Origin: Bifidobacterium breve
GTDB taxonomy: Bacteria > Actinomycetota > Acidimicrobiia > Acidimicrobiales > Ilumatobacteraceae
DNA length: 42,328 bases
NCBI GenBank assembly: GCA_945893395.1
Contig: CAMDEC010000008.1
Location: forward strand, 1-42,328
Reading direction: 5' to 3'
Shown: in pieces, positions 1-8,515 of the stretch
Layout of the letters: each line of letters starts with the position of its first letter
How positions within the stretch are numbered: the stretch's first letter is position 1
The notes under the pieces: generated by a model
Told to the model about the DNA's origin: nothing
What the model saw: only the letters and a program-made list of their open reading frames with translations
The model's database searches: none
Program-made: the position numbers and the translations under genes

Positions 1-78
1 TGCTCCCTTTGGCCGCTTGGGTACCGACCCCACATCTTCTGACGCCGACACGCTATCTCTTTTGGGTATCGTTTCCCC

Positions 79-567
79 ATGCCAAGTTTTGATGTTGTAT
101 CCGAAGTCGACCGCCAAGAATTGCGCAACGCCATTGACCAAGCCCAGCGCGAACTTGCTAATCGCTACGACTTCAAAGACACGAATTCGGAAATTGAACA
201 GAAAGATCTCGTCTTGACCTTACGAACTTCGAGTGAAGACCGACTGCGTGCGCTCAAAGTTCTGCTTGAAGAGCGCTTCGTAAAACGAAATATCTCTTTG
301 AAGAGTTTGGACTGGGGCAAAATCGAGCAAGCGACAGGTGAAAGTGTGCGCCAAATCGTGACGATCAAAGTTGGTGTACCAGCCGACAAAGCACGCGAGA
401 TCAACAAACTAATTAAAGATAAAGGACCAAAAGGCGTCGGTGGTCAGACACAAGGCGATCAACTCAGGGTCAGCGGCAAAAAACGTGACGACTTGCAGCA
501 GACCATTGCGATGTTGCGCGCAGCGAATTTAGATTTGCCGTTGCAATTTATTAATTTCCGCGACTAA
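79..567 (+). CDS. yajQ: YajQ-family nucleotide-binding protein
   Basis: A 162-residue protein, the usual length for the YajQ/UPF0234 family. It shows the family hallmarks: an N-terminal SFDVVSEVD strand, a RYDFKDT motif near residues 29-35, the central KVGVPADKAREINKLIKD helix and the C-terminal LPLQFINFRD. Family members fold as two ferredoxin-like domains; some bind cyclic di-GMP and act as cytoplasmic effectors, but the role in this organism is unknown. The ATG at 79 is the family-typical start, although no strong ribosome-binding site is visible before it. The gene converges on acetyl-CoA synthetase with only 14 bases between the two stops. The family call is certain; the biochemical role is not. 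Confidence 0.95.
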   Translation: MPSFDVVSEVDRQELRNAIDQAQRELANRYDFKDTNSEIEQKDLVLTLRTSSEDRLRALKVLLEERFVKRNISLKSLDWGKIEQATGESVRQIVTIKVGVPADKAREINKLIKDKGPKGVGGQTQGDQLRVSGKKRDDLQQTIAMLRAANLDLPLQFINFRD

Positions 568-570
568 CAC

Positions 571-587
571 GACTTAAATATTTAGTC
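571..587. terminator. AT-rich palindrome between convergent genes (weak)
   Basis: A near-palindrome centred on AAATATTT with GAC/GTC ends fills the gap between the yajQ and acs stop codons and overlaps the acs stop. It could fold on either strand, but it lacks a GC-rich stem and a clear T-tract, so a terminator role is only a guess. Confidence 0.2.
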
Positions 588-2534
588 TTCTGTCGGTGTC
601 TCACTCGCCCGTCTTTGCAATTCGCTGACCACAGATGCATCGGCAAGGGTCGTCGTGTCGCCAATGTTGCGACCCTCGGCGACGTCTCGCAATAACCGAC
701 GCATAATCTTGCCACTTCGTGTCTTGGGCAGGTCGGGCGTGAAAAAAATCATTTTCGGCTTGGCAATCGGACCAATTTCTTTTGCAACATGCTCGCGTAG
801 AACTTTTTCGTCGACCTCAAGCCCGCTGCGCAAAGTCACATAGGCGATAATCGCCTGACCAGTCATTGCATCGTTCGCGCCGACAACCGCCGCCTCGGCC
901 ACACTCGGGTGCGAGACCAGCGCCGACTCAACTTCTGTGGTCGAGATGCGATGCCCCGACACGTTCATCACATCATCAACTCGACCCAACAACCACAAAT
1001 AGCCGTCGCTGTCGAGTTTTGCGCCGTCACCGGCAAAGTATCGACCAGGAAATCTGCTCCAATAAGTTTCGCGATAACGCTTTTGATCACCCCAAATACC
1101 CCGCAACATACCTGGCCATGGCGTGGTGAGCGTTAGATAGCCACCGCCTGACAAAACTTGATTGCCTTGCTCGTCCACAAGTTCGGCACCAATACCCGGC
1201 AACGGAAATGTCGCCGAGCCTGGTTTCGTAACCGTGACCCCAGGTAACGGAGTGATCATCATTCCGCCGGTTTCGGTTTGCCACCAAGTATCGATTATCG
1301 GGCATCGCGAGCCACCAACATTTTCGTTGTACCAAATCCATGCCTCTGGATTAATCGGTTCGCCCACGGTGCCGATCAAACGCAACGAACTCAAATCATG
1401 TTTCGCCAGTTCTTGAGCACCCCACTTCATGTAGGTTCGAATCGCCGTTGGCGCCGTATAGAAAATTGTCGCCTTATATTTTTCGATTATTTGCCAAATT
1501 CGGTCGTTGGCGGGGAAGTTCGGCACGCCCTCGTACATAATTTGTGTTGCGCCATTAGCCAGCGGCCCGTACACGATGTAACTGTGCCCAGTCACCCAAC
1601 CCACGTCGGCTGTGCACCAAAAAATATCCGTATCTGGCTTGTGGTCAAATGCATATTTGAAAGTCGTGGTGACGTGAGTCAGATAACCGGCGGTCGTGTG
1701 CATGATGCCCTTGGGTTTGCCGGTTGTGCCGGATGTATACAGCAAAAACAACAAATGCTCAGCTTCCATTGGTTCGGCATCACAAACGGCATCAGCCTCG
1801 GCTATCGCTTCGTGGTACCAAACATCCCGACCCGGCGTCATTGAGATTTCGTTGTTGCCACGCTTCACGACAACGACGTGCTCAATCGTCGTCGTCGACT
1901 TCAACGCCTCGTCGGCCTGAGATTTGAGCGGAAAAACCTCACCGCGGCGCCAGCCACCATCTGCGGTAATCAAAAGTTTGGCCTCGGCATCATTGATCCG
2001 ATCCGACAAAGACTGCGACGAGAAGCCACCAAATACGACGCTGTGCGCCGCCCCAATTCGTGCGCAAGCCAACATCGCCACTGCCGCTTCAGGGATCATC
2101 GGCAAATAAATATTTACCCTGTCACCTTTTTTGATGCCGAGATTTTTTAAGACGTTTGCGAAACGTTGAACTTCATCTAGCAATTGCGAATATGTAATCA
2201 CTCGTGAGTCGCCTGGTTCGCCCTCCCAGTAGAACGCAACTTTGTCGCCACGACCAGCAAGAACTTGACGGTCAAGGCAGTTATACGAAACATTAAGTGT
2301 TCCGTCACTAAACCACTCGGCGTAAGGAAGATCCCATTCGAGCGTCTTTGTGAACGGTTGTGCCCATGAGATCAACTCGCGCGCATGCCGTGCCCAATAT
2401 GCCTCAAAGTCACGCTCGCCTTCGAGATACAAACTCTGGTCCGAGACGATGGCGTTGGCTTTGAATTCTGTCGACGGTGGAAACGTTCTTTGCTCGTATG
2501 ACAGTGCGTCGATCGCGTGAACTTCGTCTACCAT
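582..2534 (-). CDS. acs: Acetyl-CoA synthetase (AMP-forming)
   Basis: A 650-residue protein, the standard length for acetate-CoA ligase. It activates acetate to acetyl-AMP and then acetyl-CoA, so the cell can use external acetate or recycle its own. The ANL-superfamily P-loop [11 protein letters not shown] lies at residues 266-276. The C-terminal [11 protein letters not shown] places the catalytic lysine, the usual target of reversible acetylation, at about residue 609. The N-terminal ACS domain ([18 protein letters not shown]) and the VVFGGFS and TWWQTETGG signatures are present. The ATG at 2534 lies 59 bases from the divergent EamA transporter start, so both promoters must sit in that short gap. 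It is not in an operon with its neighbours. Confidence 0.97.
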   Translation of the reverse strand: MVDEVHAIDALSYEQRTFPPSTEFKANAIVSDQSLYLEGERDFEAYWARHARELISWAQPFTKTLEWDLPYAEWFSDGTLNVSYNCLDRQVLAGRGDKVAFYWEGEPGDSRVITYSQLLDEVQRFANVLKNLGIKKGDRVNIYLPMIPEAAVAMLACARIGAAHSVVFGGFSSQSLSDRINDAEAKLLITADGGWRRGEVFPLKSQADEALKSTTTIEHVVVVKRGNNEISMTPGRDVWYHEAIAEADAVCDAEPMEAEHLLFLLYTSGTTGKPKGIMHTTAGYLTHVTTTFKYAFDHKPDTDIFWCTADVGWVTGHSYIVYGPLANGATQIMYEGVPNFPANDRIWQIIEKYKATIFYTAPTAIRTYMKWGAQELAKHDLSSLRLIGTVGEPINPEAWIWYNENVGGSRCPIIDTWWQTETGGMMITPLPGVTVTKPGSATFPLPGIGAELVDEQGNQVLSGGGYLTLTTPWPGMLRGIWGDQKRYRETYWSRFPGRYFAGDGAKLDSDGYLWLLGRVDDVMNVSGHRISTTEVESALVSHPSVAEAAVVGANDAMTGQAIIAYVTLRSGLEVDEKVLREHVAKEIGPIAKPKMIFFTPDLPKTRSGKIMRRLLRDVAEGRNIGDTTTLADASVVSELQRRASETPTED

Positions 2535-2593
2535 CTGTCCCTCACTTTAGAACCACCGATTTAAGTGCACATCGGCGAGAATAGTAAATCTCA

Positions 2594-3535
2594 ATGGAAA
2601 ACTCACATTCGTCAAATCCACCAGGCGTCGCCAGCACGACCAGCACCGACACCAACTTACAATTTGGTTTGTTTGAGTGGCTATTGGCCCTCGGCATGGC
2701 GTTGACCTGGGGTTCGTCGTTTCTGTTGATTGACATCATCATCCGCGATGCACCAACTAGTTTCGTGCCTTTTGGTCGATCTTTTTTCGGCATGGTCGCG
2801 CTATTTTTCGTGCCTGGGTCGCGAGAGAAAATCGCCCGCGAGCATCACGCGCGACTTTTCATTCTGGGTTTGATATGGATGGCAATGCCATTCTTTTTAT
2901 TTCCACTCGCCGAAAGAACTGTGGCGAGCAGTATCGCCGGAATGATGAATGGTGCGTTGCCAGTTGTCGTCGCAGTGGTCACGGCAATCTGGGTTCGCAA
3001 AGCCCCGTCGATTCAACGCGGCATCGCCGTGGTCGTTGGCTTTATCGGCATCGTATTGATTGCCGTACCCTCAATCATCGACGAAAGTTCTGCAGACTTA
3101 AAAGGCATCATCTATTTGGTAATCGCACTTCTCTGCTACGCCGTGGGTCTGAATATTGCACGACCACTACAGGTGATTTACTCGCCTGCTTCGTTGATGT
3201 TGCACGTTGTCGCTATCTCAACCCTGATTTCTGCGCCGATCGGTCTTGTCGCGTTGCACTCGACAACTTTCACGCTGAGCCTGCTCGGATCAACTGTTAT
3301 TCTCGGAGCCCTCGGCTCGGGCATCGCATTTTTGCTGTTCGGCATGCTGTTGAAGCGCACCGGAACAATTCGAGCGATGATTCCGACTTACTTCACGCCA
3401 ATCGTTGGTACTTTTCTCGGTGTTGCTTTTAATAACGAGAAGATCCTGCTGCTCTCGATTCTGGGAATGCTGATCGTAATTTTGGGTGCTTGGCTAACGA
3501 GCCGACCCGAAAAACTGGTCCCTGAACAAAATTAA
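2594..3535 (+). CDS. EamA/DMT-family transporter
   Basis: A 313-residue, strongly hydrophobic protein with about ten predicted membrane helices, organised as two EamA repeats of roughly 140 residues. The first begins after a short Ser/Thr-rich cytoplasmic tail with WLLALGMALTWGSSF, the classic DMT-superfamily opening. This family exports metabolites, amino acids or nucleotide sugars; the substrate cannot be read from sequence. It is transcribed divergently from acs. Its last 42 bases overlap, tail to tail, the 3' end of the glycosyltransferase on the other strand. Confidence 0.9.
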   Translation: MENSHSSNPPGVASTTSTDTNLQFGLFEWLLALGMALTWGSSFLLIDIIIRDAPTSFVPFGRSFFGMVALFFVPGSREKIAREHHARLFILGLIWMAMPFFLFPLAERTVASSIAGMMNGALPVVVAVVTAIWVRKAPSIQRGIAVVVGFIGIVLIAVPSIIDESSADLKGIIYLVIALLCYAVGLNIARPLQVIYSPASLMLHVVAISTLISAPIGLVALHSTTFTLSLLGSTVILGALGSGIAFLLFGMLLKRTGTIRAMIPTYFTPIVGTFLGVAFNNEKILLLSILGMLIVILGAWLTSRPEKLVPEQN

Positions 3536-4348
3536 CTTTGAACCAAGTTGTCGCACCGGCACCCTAAGCGCGCCAATCAATTGACCTCGAATCAAATCAG
3601 TGCGAGTAACCAGTTTCGGGTTCTCGCGAGCAATTTTCTTGCTCAGGATATTCACCGTGCTGAACTGGGATTTGGTCAGATTGGATGTCCATGAAGTTTC
3701 GCTGATTCGAAAAGCCGAGAGTCTCTCTGCAATGAACAACGCCGAACCGTGATTCACCAGTCTTGACCACATCTCCAGATCAATTACATAGTCGCCACGA
3801 AAATCACCGGCCTGTTTAAATGCACTCTTTCTAAACAAGACCGCCATCGGTTCGCCAATTGAGTTGCCGCCACTCCGAACAATTTTTTTAAGCAACATTT
3901 GTCTGGTGTACTTGGCTGAATTAGTTCTCCGAACCCTTGCACCTTTGATTCGGCGAGAATTCGGGGTTAGAAAATCACGCAAACTAAAGCAAAATGCCAC
4001 ATCTTGGTTTTCGGGGGCCGTCATCGCCCTGAACTCCGTATCTAGGCACTGCGAGTAAATCAAATCATCTTGACAAACCAACTTGATCAAATCTGCCCGT
4101 GCATTGGCAACCGAGTTGTTCCAGTTGTCTTCAGCACCAACTTTGGGCAACGCATCGATCCGTGAAATTCTTGGGTCGTTAAATGACCGAACAATCTCTA
4201 GAGTTCGGTCGGTCGAACCATCGTCAGAAATAATGATTTCAAAATTGGAAAAAGTTTGATCCAAAACGCTCTGAATCGTCTGGGCGATGAACTTCTCACC
4301 ATTAAAAGTGGGGATACAAATCGAAATTTCTGGAGCCTGCTCAGTCAT
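3494..4348 (-). CDS. Family-2 glycosyltransferase
   Basis: A 284-residue GT-A-fold protein. The nucleotide-sugar-binding start ISICIPTFNGEKFIAQTI and the IIISDDGSTDRT motif near residues 39-50 are canonical for GT2 enzymes, and a second acidic motif, VCQDDL, follows. The C-terminal part carries the acceptor-side segment. No membrane helix is evident, so the enzyme is probably cytoplasmic or peripheral. Acceptor and sugar are unknown; a role in a surface glycan is the usual expectation. It lies 65 bases downstream of the methyltransferase that ends the first complex I operon, on the same strand, but may have its own promoter in that gap. By eye it is somewhat richer in AT than its neighbours. 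It overlaps the end of the EamA gene by 42 bases. Confidence 0.88.
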   Translation of the reverse strand: MTEQAPEISICIPTFNGEKFIAQTIQSVLDQTFSNFEIIISDDGSTDRTLEIVRSFNDPRISRIDALPKVGAEDNWNNSVANARADLIKLVCQDDLIYSQCLDTEFRAMTAPENQDVAFCFSLRDFLTPNSRRIKGARVRRTNSAKYTRQMLLKKIVRSGGNSIGEPMAVLFRKSAFKQAGDFRGDYVIDLEMWSRLVNHGSALFIAERLSAFRISETSWTSNLTKSQFSTVNILSKKIARENPKLVTRTDLIRGQLIGALRVPVRQLGSKLILFRDQFFGSAR

Positions 4349-4413
4349 TTAATTCTCGAACTTTTCTGTATCTATATCTCTAGAGTAGGTGAGTTTATTT
4401 GAGGTTATGGAAT

Positions 4414-5442
4414 TCAGTGTTTATGCCATTCGAGTACTTTGAAATTTCCGAGTCCAGCGGGGTCACACAGCGCCTCAGATTCGCTGACTCGACTGCGCAT
4501 TTTCATCGCTTTAACATCGGGCTTGGCTGCATTTGCCTGCCAATAATTCTTGCCGAGTTCTACCAATTCGTTGATGCCGTTGCGGACTAGCCAATCTGAT
4601 TGCAACGAAACTTGATCGGGCTGACGAACCAATTGAAGTTGGTCGACCATCACATGACTGGTGATGTCCTGCGAGCCGGGCCGACGTAAATAATGCTCGC
4701 CGACTTCGTGCTGTCGATAGGTGCGCAGCCACTCGCGCCAAGGTCGGTTGATCGCATCTGCAGAAGTCAGGCAATAGTCGAACACCAGCACCGAACCCCG
4801 TTGCAATAGATTCAACGAACTCTCCAACCATTGCGATGCACGACGCTGAATGGATACTCGCGCGCCATGCTGGGCAAGTTGCGGTAACCACGCAGGAATA
4901 TCCTCGACTCGCCGCAAAACCTCGACAAAAGTTTCGTTCTGCTCGGCGACGAATGCTTCCTGCCAAAGACCGTCGAATACAAACAACCGAAACGGCAAAT
5001 TATCCAACAACTCGTTGGCAATAATCACACCAACGATCGACTCATCGGGCATAGTTTGTTGCGAGACCACATCCGACGAATGCTGCGAGCGCTGCACTGC
5101 TGAAACTTCGACCGCAACATATGACAGCGCGTCTCGACAACCGAGTTCGGCGCCAAGAATGCTTCGAGCCAGAGTGCCTGGTCCCGCACCTGCTTCAACG
5201 ACCAAAAATTTTTCTGGGCGACCAAGTTTTTGCCATTGTGCATCAATCGCCTGGGCAACCACGGCACCGAACAACGGTCCAACTTCGGGCGAGGTGATGA
5301 AGTCGCCGCGTCGCCCTGCCTGACCGACGGTCGTGTAAAAACCATTCGGCGAATACAAAGCCAACGCCATGAACTCTTCGAACGAGATTGCACCACCAGC
5401 CGCAGCAATCGCGGCGGATATTTGTTTATCTAGTGATTGCAC
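4414..5442 (-). CDS. MidA/NDUFAF7-family SAM-dependent methyltransferase
   Basis: A protein of about 342 residues when started at the GTG at 5442; a longer reading to 5574 exists but its extra residues look non-coding. It belongs to the MidA/NDUFAF7 (DUF185) family: an ISFEEFMALALYSPNGFY opening, RRGDFITSPEVGPLFG at residues 45-60, SAM motif I EAGAGPGTLA from about 83, and the NELLDNLPFR acceptor motif from about 143. The mitochondrial member dimethylates an arginine of the NuoD homologue NDUFS2 during early complex I assembly. The gene overlaps the end of nuoN1 by 17 bases, so it belongs to the first complex I operon. By inference it modifies NuoD1, which keeps the target arginine. Confidence 0.9.
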   Translation of the reverse strand: MQSLDKQISAAIAAAGGAISFEEFMALALYSPNGFYTTVGQAGRRGDFITSPEVGPLFGAVVAQAIDAQWQKLGRPEKFLVVEAGAGPGTLARSILGAELGCRDALSYVAVEVSAVQRSQHSSDVVSQQTMPDESIVGVIIANELLDNLPFRLFVFDGLWQEAFVAEQNETFVEVLRRVEDIPAWLPQLAQHGARVSIQRRASQWLESSLNLLQRGSVLVFDYCLTSADAINRPWREWLRTYRQHEVGEHYLRRPGSQDITSHVMVDQLQLVRQPDQVSLQSDWLVRNGINELVELGKNYWQANAAKPDVKAMKMRSRVSESEALCDPAGLGNFKVLEWHKH

Positions 5443-6943
5443 CGGCGATTTCAGCCAAATCAGCGAAATGCAAACCGACGCCGGGCAGAACGCCAAACAA
5501 CAGAGTTGCTCCTGCGGTAATCGCGAGCGCCAAACGCAAACTGCCTGGTACAGAAATTGTGGTGACGTCGCCATCGGGCACTGGTCGCATCCAAATTTCG
5601 CGCATCACGTTGCCGTAGTAGCCAAAAGCAATCACTGAGTTGACCGCGCCGACAAGCGCCAACGCGTAACCCCAATTCGACTGCGACTGAATCAACGATT
5701 GGAAAGCAACAAACTTCGCGATCCATCCACCAAGTGGTGGGATGCCGGCCAAGGACGCCAAGAAGATAGTCATCAATACCCCCAGCGTCGGGGCATACGA
5801 AAATAGGCCGCCATAACTAGAAATCTCGCCGCTGCGAGTTTTGTTTGAGACCGCAAGAATGATTGCGAAAACTCCAAGGTTGGTTGCGGCATAAACGATC
5901 ATGTACAACACGACTGCTCGAAGTGCGGTGCTTCCCGACCCGACAAGACCGGCGACCGCCAACGGCATCAACACGAAACCGCCTTGACTAATCGACGAAT
6001 AAGCGATCATCCGCACGATGTTGTGTTGCTTGAGTGCCAACACATTGCCAACTGTCATTGTCAACGCTGACAGCACCCAGATGAGCGGCTGCCAGACATC
6101 TTGTGCAAGGGGAAACGCCGTGTACAACAAAACCACCAGTGCAACAAAGCCGGCTGCTTTTGACGCAACCGATAAAAATGCCGTGACCGGTGTTGGCGCA
6201 CCTTCGTAGGTGTCTGGTGCCCATGTATGAAACGGAACGGCCGAAACTTTGAACGCGAAACCAACGATGACAAACACCACTGCCAATGCATGAACCGCCG
6301 AGAACTCGCCCGTCGCGGCGACCTTGGCGCCGATGTCGGTCAACAGAGTCGAGTTTGCAACACCGTACATCAACGACATGCCGTAAAGCATCACTGCAGA
6401 GGCAAAAACACCGAGCATAAAATATTTGACGCCAGCCTCGTTGCTTTTTGGGTCGCGTTTGCGCCACGCTGCCAACATGTATGCCGGTATCGACAAGAAC
6501 TCGAGTGCCACGAAGATACTCACAAGATCGCGCGACGACGCCATCATCAACATACCGAGCAAACTCGTCAGCAACAAAAACCAATACTCACCGCGCCAAT
6601 ATTCGCCCTGCTCGATGTGCGAACTTGACAGCAAGACAACCACATAGCCAGCCAATAAGAACAATGACTTGACCACGAGGCTGAAGTTGTCGACGACATA
6701 TCTTCCGTCGAACATTGATCGCACCGAAGTTTCAGATAGTCCCAGCATCAGCACGGGCACCATTGCCGCGAGCAAAGTGAACGATGAGATAACTGAGAGC
6801 AGCCACTTTTTGCGTTCGTCAATAAACAAATCAACAAGCAACACGATGCACAAACCGCCGGCCAGCACTAGTTCTGGGGCGAGACCGAAATAATCGATCG
6901 TCGGCGCAACCCATTGCGCAGCGAGGATGTTCAGATGCTGCAA
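5426..6943 (-). CDS. nuoN: NuoN, first complex I: antiporter-like proton-pumping subunit
   Basis: A 505-residue membrane protein of the Mrp-antiporter-like family with about 14 helices. The conserved glutamate of helix 5 is at E148 (VALEFLSIPAYML) and the broken-helix lysine is at about K232 (FAFKVSAVPFHTW), so it should move protons. The start is a rare TTG at 6943, preceded by the purine-rich GGGGGATAAG, one base after the nuoM1 stop. It forms part of the membrane arm with NuoL, NuoM, NuoK, NuoJ, NuoA and NuoH. Its end overlaps the MidA-type methyltransferase gene. Confidence 0.95.
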   Translation of the reverse strand: MQHLNILAAQWVAPTIDYFGLAPELVLAGGLCIVLLVDLFIDERKKWLLSVISSFTLLAAMVPVLMLGLSETSVRSMFDGRYVVDNFSLVVKSLFLLAGYVVVLLSSSHIEQGEYWRGEYWFLLLTSLLGMLMMASSRDLVSIFVALEFLSIPAYMLAAWRKRDPKSNEAGVKYFMLGVFASAVMLYGMSLMYGVANSTLLTDIGAKVAATGEFSAVHALAVVFVIVGFAFKVSAVPFHTWAPDTYEGAPTPVTAFLSVASKAAGFVALVVLLYTAFPLAQDVWQPLIWVLSALTMTVGNVLALKQHNIVRMIAYSSISQGGFVLMPLAVAGLVGSGSTALRAVVLYMIVYAATNLGVFAIILAVSNKTRSGEISSYGGLFSYAPTLGVLMTIFLASLAGIPPLGGWIAKFVAFQSLIQSQSNWGYALALVGAVNSVIAFGYYGNVMREIWMRPVPDGDVTTISVPGSLRLALAITAGATLLFGVLPGVGLHFADLAEIAGAITR

Positions 6944-6944
6944 C

Positions 6945-8486
6945 TTATCCCCCGAAGACGCTCAATGTTGCTTGCACTGCGGGGTCAAGCACGCTGAACA
7001 ACAAGTTCGGCAAGATACCGAGTACAAGAATGCCGAGCAACAATGGCGTCCAGGCGATCCACTCGAAGGTTGTTACATCGTGCAATTCGTCGCTGCTTGA
7101 ATGCCCGTGACTTGAGCTGTCTTTTGCCGTACCAAAAGCGATGCGTTGAAACATCCACAACAAATATCCGGCAGCCAGCACGGTACCGAGCGCAGCAATC
7201 ACCATGAACACTCTGAACACAGTTTGATTAAGGCCTTCTGCCGGGTTGTATGCCGAAAGAATTGCCGGGAACTCGCCCCAGAAACCTGCCAAGCCTGGCA
7301 ATCCAAGCGAAGCCATCGCACAAAAACCAAAGATCCAACCCAGACGTGGCATCGTCGTGAGCATGCCGCCAAGTTTTGAAATCTCAAGAGTGTGATAACG
7401 CTCTTTGACGCTGCCGGCAATGAAGAACAACATGCCGGTGATCAACCCGTGCGCCACCATGCCGAACATCGCTGCGTTGACACCGAAACTTGTCAGAGTT
7501 GAAATGCCGAGCATCACAAAACCCATGTGCGCAACAGATGAAAAAGCGATCAAGCGCTTCATGTCGGTTTGTGCGAGACAACCGAGTGCGCCATAAATAA
7601 TGCCGATCACAGCCAGACCACCGATGTACGGCGCCCACTCACGTGCGGCGTCTGGCAAGACCGGCAAAGCGATTCGTACGAAACCATAGGTGCCGAGTTT
7701 GAGCAAAATTGCCGCCAAAATTACCGAGCCTTGAGTTGGTGCTTGCGTGTGTGCGTCTGGCAACCAAGTGTGAAATGGAAACATTGGCACTTTCACTGCG
7801 AACCCGACGAACATTCCGGCGAAGATCCAGATCTGAACATTTTTGGCGATACTCCCGCCATTTTCAATTAGATACGGAATGCTGAAACTCTCGGCACCAG
7901 TTTTAAAGAACAACGCCAAGAATGCCACCAGCATCAATGCTGAACCAAACATTGTGTAAAGGAAGAATTTGATCGATGCATATTGACGCTGCTCGCCACC
8001 CCACACGCCGATCAAGAAGAACATCGGCAACAGCACGAGTTCGAAGAAAACGAAGAACAAGATCAAATCTTGGGCGATGAATGTTCCGGCCATGCCGGTC
8101 TGCAATACGAGTAGCAATGCGAAAAACGCCTTGGGTTTGCCTGGGTTCGGCACATGATCAAGCGAATAAATCACGACGAGCAAAGTTATGATCATGCTCA
8201 ACAAATAGAGTGGAAGGCTGATGCCATCCACGCCGATCAAATACGAACTCTTGATCACCGAAATCCATTGGGCGTCGGCGACAAACTGCAATTTTTCAGC
8301 CTGATCAAAATCGAATTTAAATGCCGTGTATATACCCACGGCAAGGGTCGCAATTGAGGTGATTAACGCAACATTTTTGACAGCTTGGTCTTGAGCCTTT
8401 GGCATCAGCATCAGCACGACGACGCCGAACATCGGCAGGAACGTGCCAACACTCAGCAACCAGTTGTTCTCCTGCAGCATGTTCAT
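6945..8486 (-). CDS. nuoM: NuoM, first complex I: antiporter-like proton-pumping subunit
   Basis: A 513-residue subunit with the NuoM signature FFELVLLPMFFLIGVWGG; the channel glutamate is at E149 and the helix-7 lysine at about K232 (FAVKVPMFPFHTWLPDAH). A Ser/His-rich loop (SSSHGHSSSDELHD) sits near residues 455-470, where other NuoM proteins have a short link. Start: the ATG at 8486 is preceded by a clear AAGGGAGAT ribosome-binding site, in a 29-base gap after nuoL1, the widest gap inside this operon. The proton-pumping residues are intact. Confidence 0.96.
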   Translation of the reverse strand: MNMLQENNWLLSVGTFLPMFGVVVLMLMPKAQDQAVKNVALITSIATLAVGIYTAFKFDFDQAEKLQFVADAQWISVIKSSYLIGVDGISLPLYLLSMIITLLVVIYSLDHVPNPGKPKAFFALLLVLQTGMAGTFIAQDLILFFVFFELVLLPMFFLIGVWGGEQRQYASIKFFLYTMFGSALMLVAFLALFFKTGAESFSIPYLIENGGSIAKNVQIWIFAGMFVGFAVKVPMFPFHTWLPDAHTQAPTQGSVILAAILLKLGTYGFVRIALPVLPDAAREWAPYIGGLAVIGIIYGALGCLAQTDMKRLIAFSSVAHMGFVMLGISTLTSFGVNAAMFGMVAHGLITGMLFFIAGSVKERYHTLEISKLGGMLTTMPRLGWIFGFCAMASLGLPGLAGFWGEFPAILSAYNPAEGLNQTVFRVFMVIAALGTVLAAGYLLWMFQRIAFGTAKDSSSHGHSSSDELHDVTTFEWIAWTPLLLGILVLGILPNLLFSVLDPAVQATLSVFGG

Positions 8487-8515
8487 GATTAATTATCTCC
8501 CTTTTTGACGAATGT

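Noticed and set aside
1-78. Tail of an upstream gene before yajQ
   Set aside because: One frame is open from base 1 but runs on into yajQ out of frame, and nothing in 26 codons is recognisable. There is too little sequence to call a gene.
1278-1844. A 188-codon open frame antisense to acetyl-CoA synthetase
   Set aside because: It lies wholly within acs on the other strand, has low-complexity His/Arg-rich content with no recognisable domain, and no ribosome-binding site. It is a shadow of the acs codon pattern.
4349-4413. Terminator after the first nuo operon
   Set aside because: The gap contains only a short TCTAGAGA palindrome, with no GC stem or T-tract, so no terminator is called.
5443-5574. 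N-terminal extension of the MidA-type methyltransferase
   Set aside because: These residues overlap nuoN1 and have no similarity to the family, whose conserved region begins just after the GTG at 5442.
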